The translations under genes were made by a program, and so were the position numbers. The notes beneath the pieces were generated by a model. That model saw only the letters and a program-made list of their open reading frames with translations. It had not been told where the DNA came from and did no database searches. This document shows positions 44,515 through 54,920 of a stretch of 64,000 bases of DNA, one piece after another. Within the stretch, counting starts at the first letter, position 1. Every line of letters starts with the position of its first letter. The DNA comes from Acanthosepion esculentum (taxonomy: Eukaryota > Mollusca > Cephalopoda > Sepiida > Sepiidae), in NCBI GenBank assembly GCA_964036315.1, contig OZ038487.1, forward strand, positions 57,356,734 to 57,420,733. Reading direction: 5' to 3'.

Positions 44515-45010
44515 TCGTCCTGGGTATGACGATAAAATACATCTGGCAGCAAGGTTTCTGATCGGGAGGTTTTGAGGCGCATGGAACCATCTTTTAACTG
44601 TTGTTGTTCCCAGGTCCAACTTGACCCGGAGTGGTCGTACCTGTTAAGGTCCCATCTATGGGCAGATTATTAATTCCAAAACTGGGGTTACAACACTATG
44701 AAAGTATGATTATTTATCGTAAAAATATCAGCAATACATTTACCTAGTAAAAAATATTACCAGCAATACATTTACCCAGTAAAAAATATTACCAGCAATA
44801 CATTTACCTAGTAAAAAATATTACCAGCAATACATTTACCTAGTAAAAAATATTACCAACAATACATTTACCTAGTAAAAAATATTACCAGCAATACATT
44901 TCTGAAAAAAAAAAAAGAGAAATACAAAAAATTAGAAACAATGCATTTGTCAAAGAAATTTGTGAAGAAAATTAAATTTCGACATTAAATGACCCTCAAG
45001 GAGTTGGCGA
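44515..45010 (+). mobile_element. SINE-like repeat X, copy 3, with expanded array
   Basis: Head shortened to one cgtcctgggtatgacgataa unit. The core is cccatctatgggcagatta. The ttaccagcaata part is expanded to a clean 31-bp array (44730-44900), and the tail is gacattaaatgaccc. Confidence 0.8.
44725..44905 (+). repeat. 31-bp minisatellite inside repeat X
   Basis: Five to six units of attaccagcaatacatttac plus ctagtaaaaaat, nearly identical to each other. Confidence 0.9.
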
Positions 45011-45029
45011 TAAACAATCTCTTAGTAAA

Positions 45030-45240
45030 GTTTGTCTTTGTCTTATCTCTCCTTATCCCTGTTCTGCTAACCATTTCCACAAGCTCTTTAGGTAGTTAGC
45101 TGTTTTCCTGTCTCTTTGTCCTCACTATATCCTGTGAGTCAATTTTTCTAAGCAATCTTCCCTCGAAATGCCATAGAAATTACAAATATCTTTTTCTGAT
45201 ACTAAACATAAGTATCTTTTTATTTACATTTTCAGGGGCA
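45030..45240 (-). mobile_element. RTE-like LINE tail remnant
   Basis: The plus strand carries the complement of the C-terminal block (tctgctaaccatttccaca, tctaagcaatcttccctcg, catagaaattacaa), as at 20400-20560. Confidence 0.6.
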
Positions 45241-45289
45241 ATTACTAAGGAGAACTAAGTTTTAGGGCAAAGGGATCGAGTGATTGATT

Positions 45290-45690
45290 CGTTTCTTTTT
45301 TTTACGGCTTGTCAACCATTTGCAGGTTATTTAAAGCCAGAAAATATCTTGAGATTGTAATGATTTTGGGGAGAGATAATAATGGTTTAGTGATACAAAT
45401 CTTACTTATTAACCCATACCTGAGTCGAGAAGAGGTGAATTTTTACCTTTCCCAAGTATATTGGCGCGTAAGTGAATATAACCAAGCCAACGGGAATTTG
45501 AATTCGGCTCTCCGATTAAAAATTCCGAGCTATTATCCATTACACCACCCGCACATCAAAGCTTATTGTCACCCATCTTGGTACTGACGTTGCTTAAACT
45601 TTGGTGATCTTACGGTTACCGGTGCTTCAACGTGATGTCGCCTGTGAGCATTGAACTTAACCTAAAGAGAAATGAACTGCAAGACCAATA
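45290..45690 (-). mobile_element. composite SINE Y, copy 2
   Basis: Minus strand in order: tRNA-like segment (45690-45645; ggttaagttcaatgctc as B box), 5S-like segment (45645-45553), family A tRNA-like head (ggtggtgtaatggataat, gccgaattcaaattcc), ttcacttacgcgccaa, core-like caggtatgggttaataag, then the tail ggctttaaataacctgcaaa..gttgacaagccgtaaaa. Confidence 0.75.
45553..45645 (-). pseudogene. 5S rRNA-derived segment, copy 2
   Basis: cgacatcacgttgaagcacc, ggtaaccgtaagatcacca, aagtttaagcaacgtc and taccaagatgggtgac in 5S order, with a deletion of about 15 bp in the middle. It joins the tRNA-like A box at ggtggtgtaatgg. Confidence 0.75.
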
Positions 45691-46143
45691 TGTTAACTCT
45701 CTCCCCCTACAAAAATTCGTTCCTGACTGGAGAAAGAGATAAAAAATATTCACAAAAAGTCTAAAGATTTAAAAACGAGTGTGGAAAGTGTGTTGTGAAA
45801 GAATTGTATCAAAGAATAGAGATACGAATTTCTGACATAACGAGAAAAATAACTGAAGATAAAAATAATGAAAGAAAAAAAACTGGACTTCTGAAAGTTT
45901 GTTTGATAAAAGTTAGGGAAAACAGTTAGAAATGACCAAAAAGAAAAAGAAAAGGAACAAATAAAGATTCAGTCTAGATAAAAAAAAAAGTAAAAAAAAA
46001 AAATCCATAAAAAACGTTACGGAATCTCGAATCTTAAAAAAATGTAGAGAAATGGCCAACCCAACGATAACCAGAACGAGAACAATAAAGATATAATAGT
46101 CAGATGACGAGCATTCTTGACAAGATAATAAAAACGAACAATG

Positions 46144-46145
<2 letters not shown>
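45691..46145. other. A-rich unassigned sequence
   Basis: Plus strand A/G-rich; nothing recognised. Confidence 0.4.

Positions 46146-46204
<59 letters not shown>
46146..46204. repeat. (TA)n microsatellite
   Basis: About 29 TA units. Confidence 0.95.
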
Positions 46205-46208
<4 letters not shown>

Positions 46209-46724
46209 ATTTGTACGATTTGTAATTTTTTATTTTTCTGTTTTTCTTAAGTTTCAATTCATCGTCCGTGTTTTTTTCTTTTCTTCTTTCCTTCTTCAAT
46301 TCTCTTTTTTTCCTTACAAATTCCATTTTCCATTTATTCTACCTCCCTTATAATGTTACTTAAAAAAATGACTTTTCTTTTCTTTCGTTATTACCATTTT
46401 ACCCGTCAACACCACAATCTACCTATTTGAGACCTTTAACCGATAGGACAAAAGAAATCTCCTTATTTTCATATATTTTCCCTTTGAGTATCTCAGTGTT
46501 TTTTTCCCCTATACGGAACGTCTTTTTAGTTTCCATTATCAATCTTGTCTGTTCCCGTTGAATCCTTTATCTCCCCTGTTTGGCGCATGCGCATGTCATT
46601 CGATTCAATTTCCATTTGATATGTCGACCAGTTGCGACGGAGGTTTATTGCATAAGTTATTCCCGCTATTATATAAATATGACCAACCTTGGACGTTCTG
46701 AATAGGCTCATCACTAAAAGAGGT
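46205..46724. other. unassigned T-rich sequence
   Basis: T/C-rich from 46215 to 46330, then unremarkable. Confidence 0.4.
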
Positions 46725-47850
46725 CAAAATAGAAAGAAAAAAAAGATAAAACAAGGAGGAATGGATATGAAAATGTTGGATGAAAATGGAAAAGAAATAA
46801 ATAAAGAAATCATAAACAAGAAGAAATGAATTAAGGAGAAAGAAAAAAAGAAGGAAATAAAGAAATAGAGAAAGCGAGAAAGAAATAAAGAAGGAAAGAA
46901 AGAAAGAAGGAAAGTAAGAAAGAAAGGAAGAAAAGGCAAATCAAAAGAAAGAATAGAAAAAGAAGAGAAAATTCGGTATAATGGAAAAATAGATGAGATA
47001 ATGCGAGAGCAGAAATCAAAGAAAGAAAGAAAGAAAGAAAGAAAAAAGAAAGAAAATCGGAAGAATGGAATAAATACATCAACAATGGAAGAACAAAAGC
47101 TAAAGAAAGAAAGAAAGAAAAAAGAAAGAAAAAAGAAAGAAAAAAGAAAAAAATTAAAGAGTAGAATAGGTACAAGGCAGGAATAAAGTGTAAAGAAATA
47201 AATATTGAAAAGATAGAATAAACACATCAGCAATATAAGAAAAAAGCTAAAGTATGAATGAAAGAAAGTAAGAAAAAGAAATAATAGAAAGAGAAAAGAA
47301 AAAAAGAGAAAATAAATAAGGAAAGGAAAAATGAAGAGACAATTTGAAAATAGGAAAAATAGATAAAAATTATGCAGAAGTAAAAAACTAAAGAAATACA
47401 GGATGGAAGAAAAAAGAACGAAAAGAAGGAAGGAAGGAAGAAAGGAAGGAAGAAAGAAAGAAAAACGAATAAGGAAAGAAAATTGGAATAGTGAAATACA
47501 TAAAAATACATGAACAGGACCTAGAGAAAAAAAGAGAGAAAAAAAGAAAAGAAAATTAGAAGAGTTAAAGAAGTACATAAATAATACAAGAACAAATTTA
47601 GAGAAAGAAAGAACGGAATAAAAAAGAAAGAAAGGAAAAAAGAAAATTTAGAAAAGTGGAATAAAAAGAGGAATATTAATTCATGTACAAAAAGTATAGA
47701 AAGAAAGAAAGAAAGAAAGAAAGGAAGAATTGAAGGTGGAAAGAAAGAAAGAACGAAAAAGAAAGAAAGAAAAAAGAAAGGAAGAAATGAAGATAGGAAG
47801 GCAGAAAGAAAAAAATTGAAGGAGCGGAAAAATAAAATAAATGGGAATGA
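46725..47850. repeat. 1.1-kb GAAA-rich polypurine tract
   Basis: The plus strand is almost wholly A and G, with units such as gaaagaaagaaag, ggaaggaagg and gaaaaaag separated by short recurring blocks (acaagaagaa..gaataaa.ta.atcaacaat). Long minus-strand FFSLSFFL frames are artefacts of this tract. Confidence 0.95.
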
Positions 47851-48004
47851 AAACGTTTAGTCATCTTCAAAAATGAACAGAAATAAAAACCGCGTAAAAG
47901 CCAAACAAAAAGAGGACTAAACTCCAAATGACAAATCTAGGAAAACTCTAAATCTAAAATAAGATAAAATATTTACGGACATAGTAAAAAATTGATTCTC
48001 TTCT

Positions 48005-48130
48005 TGTTTATACGCTGTGTCCCCTCAGTACGTAGGTTAGAACGGTTCTCCACAATTTCCTGTCTCTTTCTTCTCTTAATAAACTTTGTCTTTCCGTTAT
48101 TTCTCCTAAACCCTGTTCCGCCATCCATTG
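48005..48130 (-). mobile_element. RTE-like LINE extreme 3' end
   Basis: The plus strand reads gctgtgtcccctcagtacgtagg, ttctccacaatttcctgtc and aaccctgttccgccatccatt, the complement of the LINE tail at 52830-52940. 47851-48004 is unassigned. Confidence 0.65.
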
Positions 48131-48524
48131 AATTATAAAAAGATAATTTTCAAACAATCGCTATTTGACTAAAATGTTTAAAAAAATTCGATTCTGTAAC
48201 CCATGAAAAAAGATAAATGCAAAACTTTGCAACAGGTAGAGGTCAGTCAAATAAAAATTGCTAGCTGTAAATCTACGACAAGTGAATCGCTTTACCTTAA
48301 GCGACAGCATATCAAACGACTAACCGACAACTGAAATCACGTGGCAGCTTTTCTAAGTTACTAAGCTAATACTTCCTTTTCTCCTGTCAACTGTGAGTAA
48401 TGACATTTACTAAAAGAACGAATATTTTTATATATATTAGTCACTCAAGAGCCACTCAAGGTAGAGGGTTTTTGTGTAGTGTTGTATGAGCATAAAAAGA
48501 GCAAGAAGTGAAGTTCATCTAGGT
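48131..48524. other. unassigned; contains a motif shared with 49300
   Basis: gcatatcaaacgactaaccgacaact (48309-48334) recurs as catatcaaacgactaactgacaact at 49308-49332, at the junction of the two L2-like copies. Confidence 0.4.
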
Positions 48525-48695
48525 ATCAGTCAGTTATGTGTCATGTGTGATACACGCTTAGACGATCATGTATCTTTCGATATATGACTGACGAGGCAGA
48601 TTTTTCCCCGAAGTAGGTTGCTATCAATTTCTGCGGTAGGCCAATTGTCATCCAAGACTATAGAACCCGGTCTGTCCTGCTATTTACCCATGAAG
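48525..48695 (-). mobile_element. SINE family A, 3' half
   Basis: tcagtcagttatgtgtcatg, gatcatgtatctttcgatata, ttctgcggtaggccaattg and tcctgctatttacccat; the head is missing because the copy stops at the core. Confidence 0.8.
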
Positions 48696-48699
48696 CTAT

Positions 48700-49335
48700 A
48701 CAGAAATGATAACTGTTAACCCTAGACTTGAAGGGGCCAAGATTGAGAAAACATCCTGCCGGGAGCATGTTCTACAAAGAAGCAGTTCTTGGAAAGAAGC
48801 TTTCCGAATTGAACTTACTCATTACTATAGAAATAGGAAGGGAATGGTGCTGACTCACTCTTGTGTACGTGGCATAGAGTAAAGGTTAGGGTGGTGGAAT
48901 TAAGCTCGTCAGAACCCTTGCCATGGAAGCAGCAATAGAGCAACGACAAGCTCGCAACGTTTCGTCTGTGGGAACGGAGTTGTAGGATATTCTATAAAAG
49001 CAGGCAAGTAAGGACAGGGCAGTTCCGGTCCAGATACGGTAGCAATACTTCATTTTTGGTCTGATCTGGCTCTTGGAAAGATAGCGTATAGCAGGGAGGG
49101 TCAGGTGCTTACTGGCACCGTACAATGAACAAAGCATTTTCCCAGCATCTTTAGCAATAGACCTGATATATGATTTTTCACTTGAGATCAGAAGAGAGCT
49201 TGATATCCCAAAAGACGTTCATGACCAAGATTCTTCTTGAGAGAACATGAACAAAGAATTGATTTACAAGCACCCTTACATAGAAAAAAGAGACACAAAG
49301 TGGCAACATATCAAACGACTAACTGACAACTTCAG
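48700..49335 (-). mobile_element. L2-like LINE 3' end, tandem copy 1
   Basis: Minus strand reads YGASKHLTLPAIRYLSKSQI, RPKMKYCYRIWTGTA and, after breaks, the LHSLVPP..FFP end region. It is colinear with 49336-49975 at roughly 80% by eye (gaagcagttcttgg, cttttggtctgatctggc, aacaaagaattgatttaca). Confidence 0.8.
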
Positions 49336-49975
49336 GAAAGATAAAGTGCAAGAAAGATAACGGTTAACCTTAGACTTGAATAGGTCAAGGTTATATTGAT
49401 TGGGGAAACATCCTTCTGGAGTCTGTTCCACAAAACAACAGTTCTTGGGAAGAAGATGTCCGAAATGAACTTACTTATTACTATTGAAATGCGAAGGGAA
49501 TAGTGATGATTCACTTTTGTGTACGGGGCATGTCCGGTCCCAGTTGTAAATGATGGTGGGACTAAGGAATGTAACACGTCAGAAAACATGCATGGAAGTG
49601 CGATAGAGCAATAGGAGCCTCACAAGCAGTTGTATCGGGGAAAATAATTCATCACACTCAGGAAAATAAGAACTGGGCAGCTATAGATCAGATATGGCAG
49701 TAATACTCCACTTTTGGTCTGATCTGGCCCTTGTAAAGTTAGAATATAGCAGAGGGTGTTAGATAATTACTGGAATGCTACAATTAACAAACCGTTTTCA
49801 AGTGTCTTTAGCAATAGATCGGATATATGAGCTTCACTTGAGGTCTGTAGAGAGCTTGAATCCCAATAGACGTTCACGACTAAGATCCCTCTTGAGAGAA
49901 GATGAACAAAGAATTGATTTACAAGCACCCTTCCATACGAAAAAATCCTTGAAAATTGTAAATAAATTGCAATTT
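49336..49975 (-). mobile_element. L2-like LINE 3' end, tandem copy 2
   Basis: Minus strand includes VLHSLVPPSFTTGTGHAPYT, FISDIFFPRTVVLWNRLQKD and, in another frame, DQKWSI. The copies end at the same LINE position (attgatttacaagcaccctt). Confidence 0.8.
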
Positions 49976-50104
49976 TAAATTTTACTGCAATTATTGGAGG
50001 AAATATTTAGTATATTAACTGCGTCTCTATGATACATTACTAACATCGCTATAAAAAATGGAAATAAAAAGAAAAAAAGATAATGGATTGATTGATTAAT
50101 CGAG

Positions 50105-50250
50105 CAATTCGTTTTCTACGGCTTATCAACCTCTTGTAGGTTATTTAAAGCCAGGAAATATAATATGATTGCAAGAATTGTTTTTAGATAATCATTGTTT
50201 AGCGATATAAGTCTTACTAATTAACCCATAGCTCGAGGAGAAGATGTTGT
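50105..50250 (-). mobile_element. SINE Y tail and core only
   Basis: The plus strand has tctacggcttatcaacctct, ggttatttaaagccagg and ttaacccatagctcgaggag, the complement of the Y tail and core; heads absent. Confidence 0.65.
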
Positions 50251-50389
50251 TTCATACTAAAGGAGGATGGAAGATTGCTAAGAAATAATTGTTAAGACAG
50301 AAAGCAAAGAATAGAGAGGAAGCGAAAAATAAATTGTAAGAGAGACAAAAGAATACAGAAGTGATGGTACCGTGAAAGAAAAGAAAGAG

Positions 50390-50500
50390 GAACACAGAGA
50401 GTGTATGTGTGTGAGCGAGAGAGAGAGAGAGAGGGAGGGAGAGAGAGAGGGGAAGGGAGAGAGGGGGAGAGAGAGAGGGGGAGAGAGAGAGATAAGAGCT
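50390..50500. repeat. (GA)n/(GGGA)n polypurine tract
   Basis: gagagagag with gggagggag interruptions. 50500-51240 is A/G-rich and otherwise unassigned. Confidence 0.85.
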
Positions 50501-51240
50501 ACGCTGAAAATGGAAAAGAAGCAAAAGAAAGAAAGATGAAAGCTATATAGATAAATAGATCGTACAAAGAAAAAACTGAGACAAAGACAGCGACATGGAA
50601 AAATGAATTAGAAAGCGATAAAACCAAGCTAAGCTAAAAAAAAGGGAAATATAAAAGAGGAATAAAATGAGGAATTGGGAATGAAAAGAATCTTGGAAAA
50701 AAAAAGAAATTTACAACTATGAAAGCAACAAGTCGGTGTTGAGTGCCGATACAAAAAAAAAAAAAAAATGGAGGAAAGAAAAAAAAAAGAAAAAGAAAGA
50801 CATACGCTTTATAATGAAAATTTTGAGAAGAAAGAAAGAAATACGGAAGAAAGACGATCGTTGTATATTAATGGAGATTTCTTACCCAGTACTGGAAACT
50901 TGGATTTGTCTGGCTATTAATATGAAAATACTGGCTCATATTTACCCTTGCAGACAGAATGACGATGACGTCAGCTACAGGCTTATTTTCCTAAACTCAT
51001 ATCATTTTACAAAATCGAAGGGACAAGCACAAATAGACTTAACGAAAAAAAATAATCTGTAAAACAAAAGGAAAGAAAATTTAGTCTTACGTTCGTCCAA
51101 TGTGAGTAACTGGAGTCGTCATGAGCATTCACGACAGGATAGTGGACTGAATCTGGTCACGAATAAGATGTAGAGATATTAAAGATATAATGGGCCAGAC
51201 CGGAGATGCTTAATTGATGTCTATCTGGATTTACTGAACA
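50501..51240. other. unassigned A-rich sequence
   Basis: Polylysine-type frames only; no gene recognised. Confidence 0.4.
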
Positions 51241-51244
51241 TACA

Positions 51245-51302
<58 letters not shown>
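51241..51302. repeat. (CA)n microsatellite
   Basis: About 30 CA units. 51303-51569 is unassigned. Confidence 0.95.
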
Positions 51303-51305
<3 letters not shown>

Positions 51306-51569
51306 ATTTGGGTAAAAATTTATTGTTCATCCAACTTTAGTGAAAAACTAATGAAAATTATGATCTGTTTATTATTTTACTTTTGGGATTCTGCTAATTT
51401 TTTCAAAGTTTCAAGCTGAGGTTAAACAAAAACCGTCCAATATTTTCAGAGGATTTTTAAGGCTTTCGTAAACCATTATCAAACAATTTGCTTATGAATT
51501 AAGATGACAGAATTGAGTCACTCTCAGTCACTGTGTGTTTATCTGAATCTAAAAATAAACACGCTAAAA

Positions 51570-51704
51570 TTCACCCTCATCCCGTACCGTACGCTGACGG
51601 CTTAGTGGGAGAAGTTCGGACTGACGCAAATTCAGTCGGGTTTCGATCCTAGCTAGAGGCAACCGGACGTCTGATGAGCTGCGAAACAGTCTTATCTGTG
51701 GATG

Positions 51705-51706
<2 letters not shown>
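51570..51706 (+). mobile_element. second hammerhead SINE family, eroded copy
   Basis: tRNA-like head (acggcttagtggga as A box, gggtttcgatcc as B box), ctagctagaggcaaccgga, then a collapsed hammerhead: ctgatgag (51671) and gcgaaacag remain, but the stem I strand and part of stem II are deleted. Other copies: 52425-52560 (-) and 63910-64000 (-). Confidence 0.7.

Positions 51707-51708
<2 letters not shown>

Positions 51709-51738
<30 letters not shown>
51709..51738. repeat. (TA)n microsatellite
   Basis: About 15 TA units between the hammerhead SINE and the palindrome. Confidence 0.9.
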
Positions 51739-51741
<3 letters not shown>

Positions 51742-51897
51742 CAGCAATAACTAAAATTATCCCAAAATGAGTATAGTAAATTTCAAGCTGGTCTGAATCC
51801 AGCTGTCTTCAGCTCTTTAAGAGCTGAAGACAGCTGGGTTCAGACCAGCTTGAAATAGACTATACTCATGTCAAGGTAATTTTGGTTATTGCTGTAA
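51739..51897. repeat. near-perfect palindrome, 79-bp arms
   Basis: Centre at 51818 (agctctt-t-aagagct). Arms 51739-51817 and 51819-51897 match with few mismatches; ends ttacagcaataac and gttattgctgtaa. Looks like a foldback or MITE-type element. Confidence 0.9.
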
Positions 51898-52006
51898 AAA
51901 TATATATGCTCTGTTATAATAAATACATCAAGCTCTTTTTGGATCAGTTTTAATATTTGTTGTTATTAGGATCCACCTGGATTATATACCAACGGATCTA
52001 TTACCT

Positions 52007-52010
<4 letters not shown>

Positions 52011-52063
<53 letters not shown>
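52011..52063. repeat. (TA)n microsatellite
   Basis: About 26 TA units, directly before the second palindrome. 51898-52010 is unassigned. Confidence 0.95.
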
Positions 52064-52067
<4 letters not shown>

Positions 52068-52363
52068 CAATGAAAACAGACAAATTTAAGGGTCTATTGG
52101 TTATAATTTATTTCCCCAGGTAATTTCTTTTTCCCTGGCTCATCAGACCACACTTCCGAGGGTGTAAAAGGGTTTTTTTTCACCCTTGGAAATGTGGTCT
52201 GATGAGCCATGGAAAAAGAAATTCCCTGGGGAAATAAATTATAACCAATGAATCTTTAAAGTTGTCTGTTTTCATTGAATTAATCGGTCTGATTTAACAC
52301 TGAGCTGTCTGGATTTCATCCTCCTTGGGATTATCCATACGGATTATCAAAATTTTCATTACT

Positions 52364-52365
<2 letters not shown>
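52064..52365 (+). repeat. second long palindrome plus repeat M tail
   Basis: Arms of about 100 bp (52064-52163 and 52181-52283; attcaatgaaaacagac at the left end and its complement at the right), loop taaaaggg-T8. 52284-52365 matches 30970-31060 (repeat M) and then meets (TA)n. Confidence 0.85.

Positions 52366-52367
<2 letters not shown>

Positions 52368-52420
<53 letters not shown>
52368..52420. repeat. (TA)n microsatellite
   Basis: About 26 TA units, shared boundary of repeat M and the hammerhead SINE. Confidence 0.95.
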
Positions 52421-52423
<3 letters not shown>

Positions 52424-52424
52424 G

Positions 52425-52560
52425 TCATTCACAGACAGTACTGTTTCGCTGTATCACAGCTCCTCAGTGCGACTAGACTTCCGAATGCCTCAAGCCCGGA
52501 TTGAAACACAGCTAATTTGGTGTCATCTTCACTCGGTAGAGTTACACAACTAAATCTAGC
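52425..52560 (-). mobile_element. second hammerhead SINE family, core-mutated copy
   Basis: Minus strand: tRNA-like head (B-box-like gtttcaatccggg), then hammerhead 52472-52429: stem I tcgca/tgtga, core ctgagga (consensus ctgatga), stem II gctg-tgata-cagc, gaaa, stem III acagtactgt, C before the cut. The T-to-G core change should abolish or strongly reduce cleavage. Confidence 0.75.
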
Positions 52561-52694
52561 GTATTGTTTTTACAAATATAAACAAATGCCAATCAGCCAA
52601 AGTGCTCCATTCATTTTACTGAAGAGCTTTGCATTAGTGCAGGTGGCTGTTGTTTATAGAATTAGCTTATCACTCAACAGTGCTCAATTGAAAT

Positions 52695-52775
52695 GTATTT
52701 TCAAGAGCTAAATTATATATATTGCTTGAACGATATTTTTAATGGATACCCATATTTGAGTAGATGCACTGTTTT
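52695..52775 (-). repeat. dispersed repeat Z, copy 3
   Basis: aatggatacccatatttgag and tagatgcactg, inverted relative to 53655-53725. Confidence 0.7.
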
Positions 52776-52814
52776 TGTTTTTATTAAACAGCATATTTAT
52801 TTATTCCAATCATC

Positions 52815-53610
52815 TTTCTTTTATATACCGTGTCCCTTCAGGATGTAGGCGATCCCACATCTTTCTGTCCCTTGTAGCTCTTAATAAGTTATATCTTTTG
52901 TTATTTCTCATAAACCCTGTTCTGCCATCCATTTGTTCATGCTCATCAAGTATATTACACGCTACTTTCTTTTGTCCTTCTTTGAATCAATCTGTCCCGT
53001 GTGTATCAAGGTTTTCCAAGTCTTCCTTACGCATTAAGTACCCCAGCTTTCTCTTCCTGATGTTAAGTATAAGTTTCCATTTTGTTTTCATTCTCCCCAA
53101 AACTTCGTCGTTGCTCACATGTTCGGCCTATGGTATCCTCAGCATCTTTCTGTCGAACCACATTTCTCTTACTTCAAGTTTCTTCTTGATCTTTGACGAG
53201 ATTGTCCAGCATTCGCTGCCATGCACGAGGACTGATATCACGTACTATTTTCTTTGTGTCTAACGAAATTTTCATGTCACTTAATACTCTACTTAGCTTT
53301 TGCAATGCATCTTTGGACATGCGTCTTCGGATCTTAGTGTCACATTTTTCGTCTTCTGTTAGAACACATCCCAGATATTTAAATTTCTGTACCTGCTTAA
53401 TTTTAGTATTCCCAACTTGTCGTTTGCATTTGGCGCTCATCCTTTTAGTGATGTCCAGGCATTCTGTCTTCTTGTAGCTGATGCTTATTCCTTTCTTTTT
53501 GCTTTATTTCGCTAGCATCTCTAGGAGCTTTTGCAGTTTCCTTTCCGTGTCTGCTATTAGCACTGTGTCATCTGCGTATCTTATATTGTCGCCATCTACC
53601 GACCTAAAGT
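52815..53610 (-). mobile_element. RTE-like LINE, RT second half
   Basis: From right to left on the minus strand: IRYADDTVLIADTERK (catalytic YADD box), KKGISISYKKTECL, SAKCKRQVGNTKIKQVQKFK, YLGCVLTEDEKCDTKIRRRM, KDALQKLSRVLSDMKISLDT, then the C-terminal block and tail (NEEVL region, 52830-52940). The longest and clearest copy of this LINE here, with an 88-residue uninterrupted frame (53174-53440). Frameshifts elsewhere; no upstream endonuclease. Confidence 0.85.
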
Positions 53611-53654
53611 TTTTAAAAAATATAGAGTTTATTAAATAAATAAATAAAAACCGA

Positions 53655-53725
53655 GCATCTACTCAAATATGGGTATCCATTAAAAATAACGTTTAAGTAA
53701 TAAATTAAAATATATCGGATTAATA
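53655..53725 (+). repeat. dispersed repeat Z, copy 4
   Basis: gagcatctactcaaatatgg and atccattaaaaataacgttt. Confidence 0.7.
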
Positions 53726-53741
53726 AATGGAAAATCCATTC

Positions 53742-53744
<3 letters not shown>

Positions 53745-53791
<47 letters not shown>
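53745..53791. repeat. (TA)n microsatellite
   Basis: About 23 TA units. Confidence 0.95.
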
Positions 53792-53797
<6 letters not shown>

Positions 53798-54828
53798 TCA
53801 AACTGATATTTGAGTTTCACGCATCTGCAATCGTCAAGCGACCAGAAGAACGCGTTATTGTTGCGATAGCGTTAAACTCTAGTAGCAGTTTTTTTTTCAC
53901 TGGTGTCGCTGGGTAGCGTAATCGCTTTTCTGTTGATACAGTAGGCAGGGTATTACGAAAAAATAACAGGAACGGACGTATAGCACACACAGTTAACTAA
54001 ACAACATCGCGGCAAAAGATTGAGGTGCTCAAAAAGAATATATAACATGGGATGCTGTCTGGACCTTGCACCATTCAATGGCCGCATAAAATTGAGGCAA
54101 TTATTCGAGCCAAAGCCAGCAACACTAATTACTATGTCCATACTTTGAAGTTTTGTACTTTCTGTGATAATAAATATCACTTTTTACAACAAAAAAAAGA
54201 AAGAAAAAAAAAGAAAATCATTTTAACTTAATAAACTTCAGCACCACTATGATTCAGATTGTCTATCATCCACCATTAACAAAGTTGCAATACCGTGTTT
54301 TCTGTTCCGCAAAGGTCCTACGATATATATATATATATATATATTTTAATGTCAAAATAACCTGATCCTAAGTGCGAAATTCCTGATAATAACTGTAACA
54401 TTTACTCTTATTATTGAACAATTTAGTTCATGCCACTTTTCTCCAGTACAAGAACGCACATTTTTCAAATTTAAAAAAATTCAACCACAGCGTTGCGTCT
54501 GCACGCTCCAAAATTATTCTAACATTTAACAATATCTCATTGCTAAAAAAACACTATTTCGGACCGTACTACCTTTCGATGTCGCATTACTATTCGGAAT
54601 TTAATAAAAAACACTAAATTGTCTACCTGAAGATGGTCGTTTGGTACGACTGAAAGCCCGGCTCGTAGAAAAAATAACACCTGATAAACCCGGAATTTAT
54701 GAACAAGGATCACACCATTCATTAACAGATTCGAAGTTGATTGTATTTTATTAGTAAATATTGTTTGTGAGAGTGATTCTCGCCGTATAATTAACTTCAG
54801 TATTTGTTTTTCGTTTGAATGATTTACG

Positions 54829-54829
<1 letters not shown>
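53792..54829. other. unassigned, with a ctgaaga-hairpin-gaaag motif
   Basis: At 54628-54660: cctgaagatggtcgtttggt and acgactgaaagcccgg, a hairpin between ctgaaga and gaaa like those in repeat G. A short (TA)n lies at 54322-54344. No gene. Confidence 0.4.
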
Positions 54830-54919
<90 letters not shown>

Positions 54920-54920
54920 A
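54830..54920. repeat. (TA)n with TATG interruptions
   Basis: Three TA blocks separated by gtatg. Confidence 0.95.

Noticed and set aside
46724..47578. 284-residue minus-strand frame rich in F, L, S
   Set aside because: Pure product of the polypurine tract on the plus strand.
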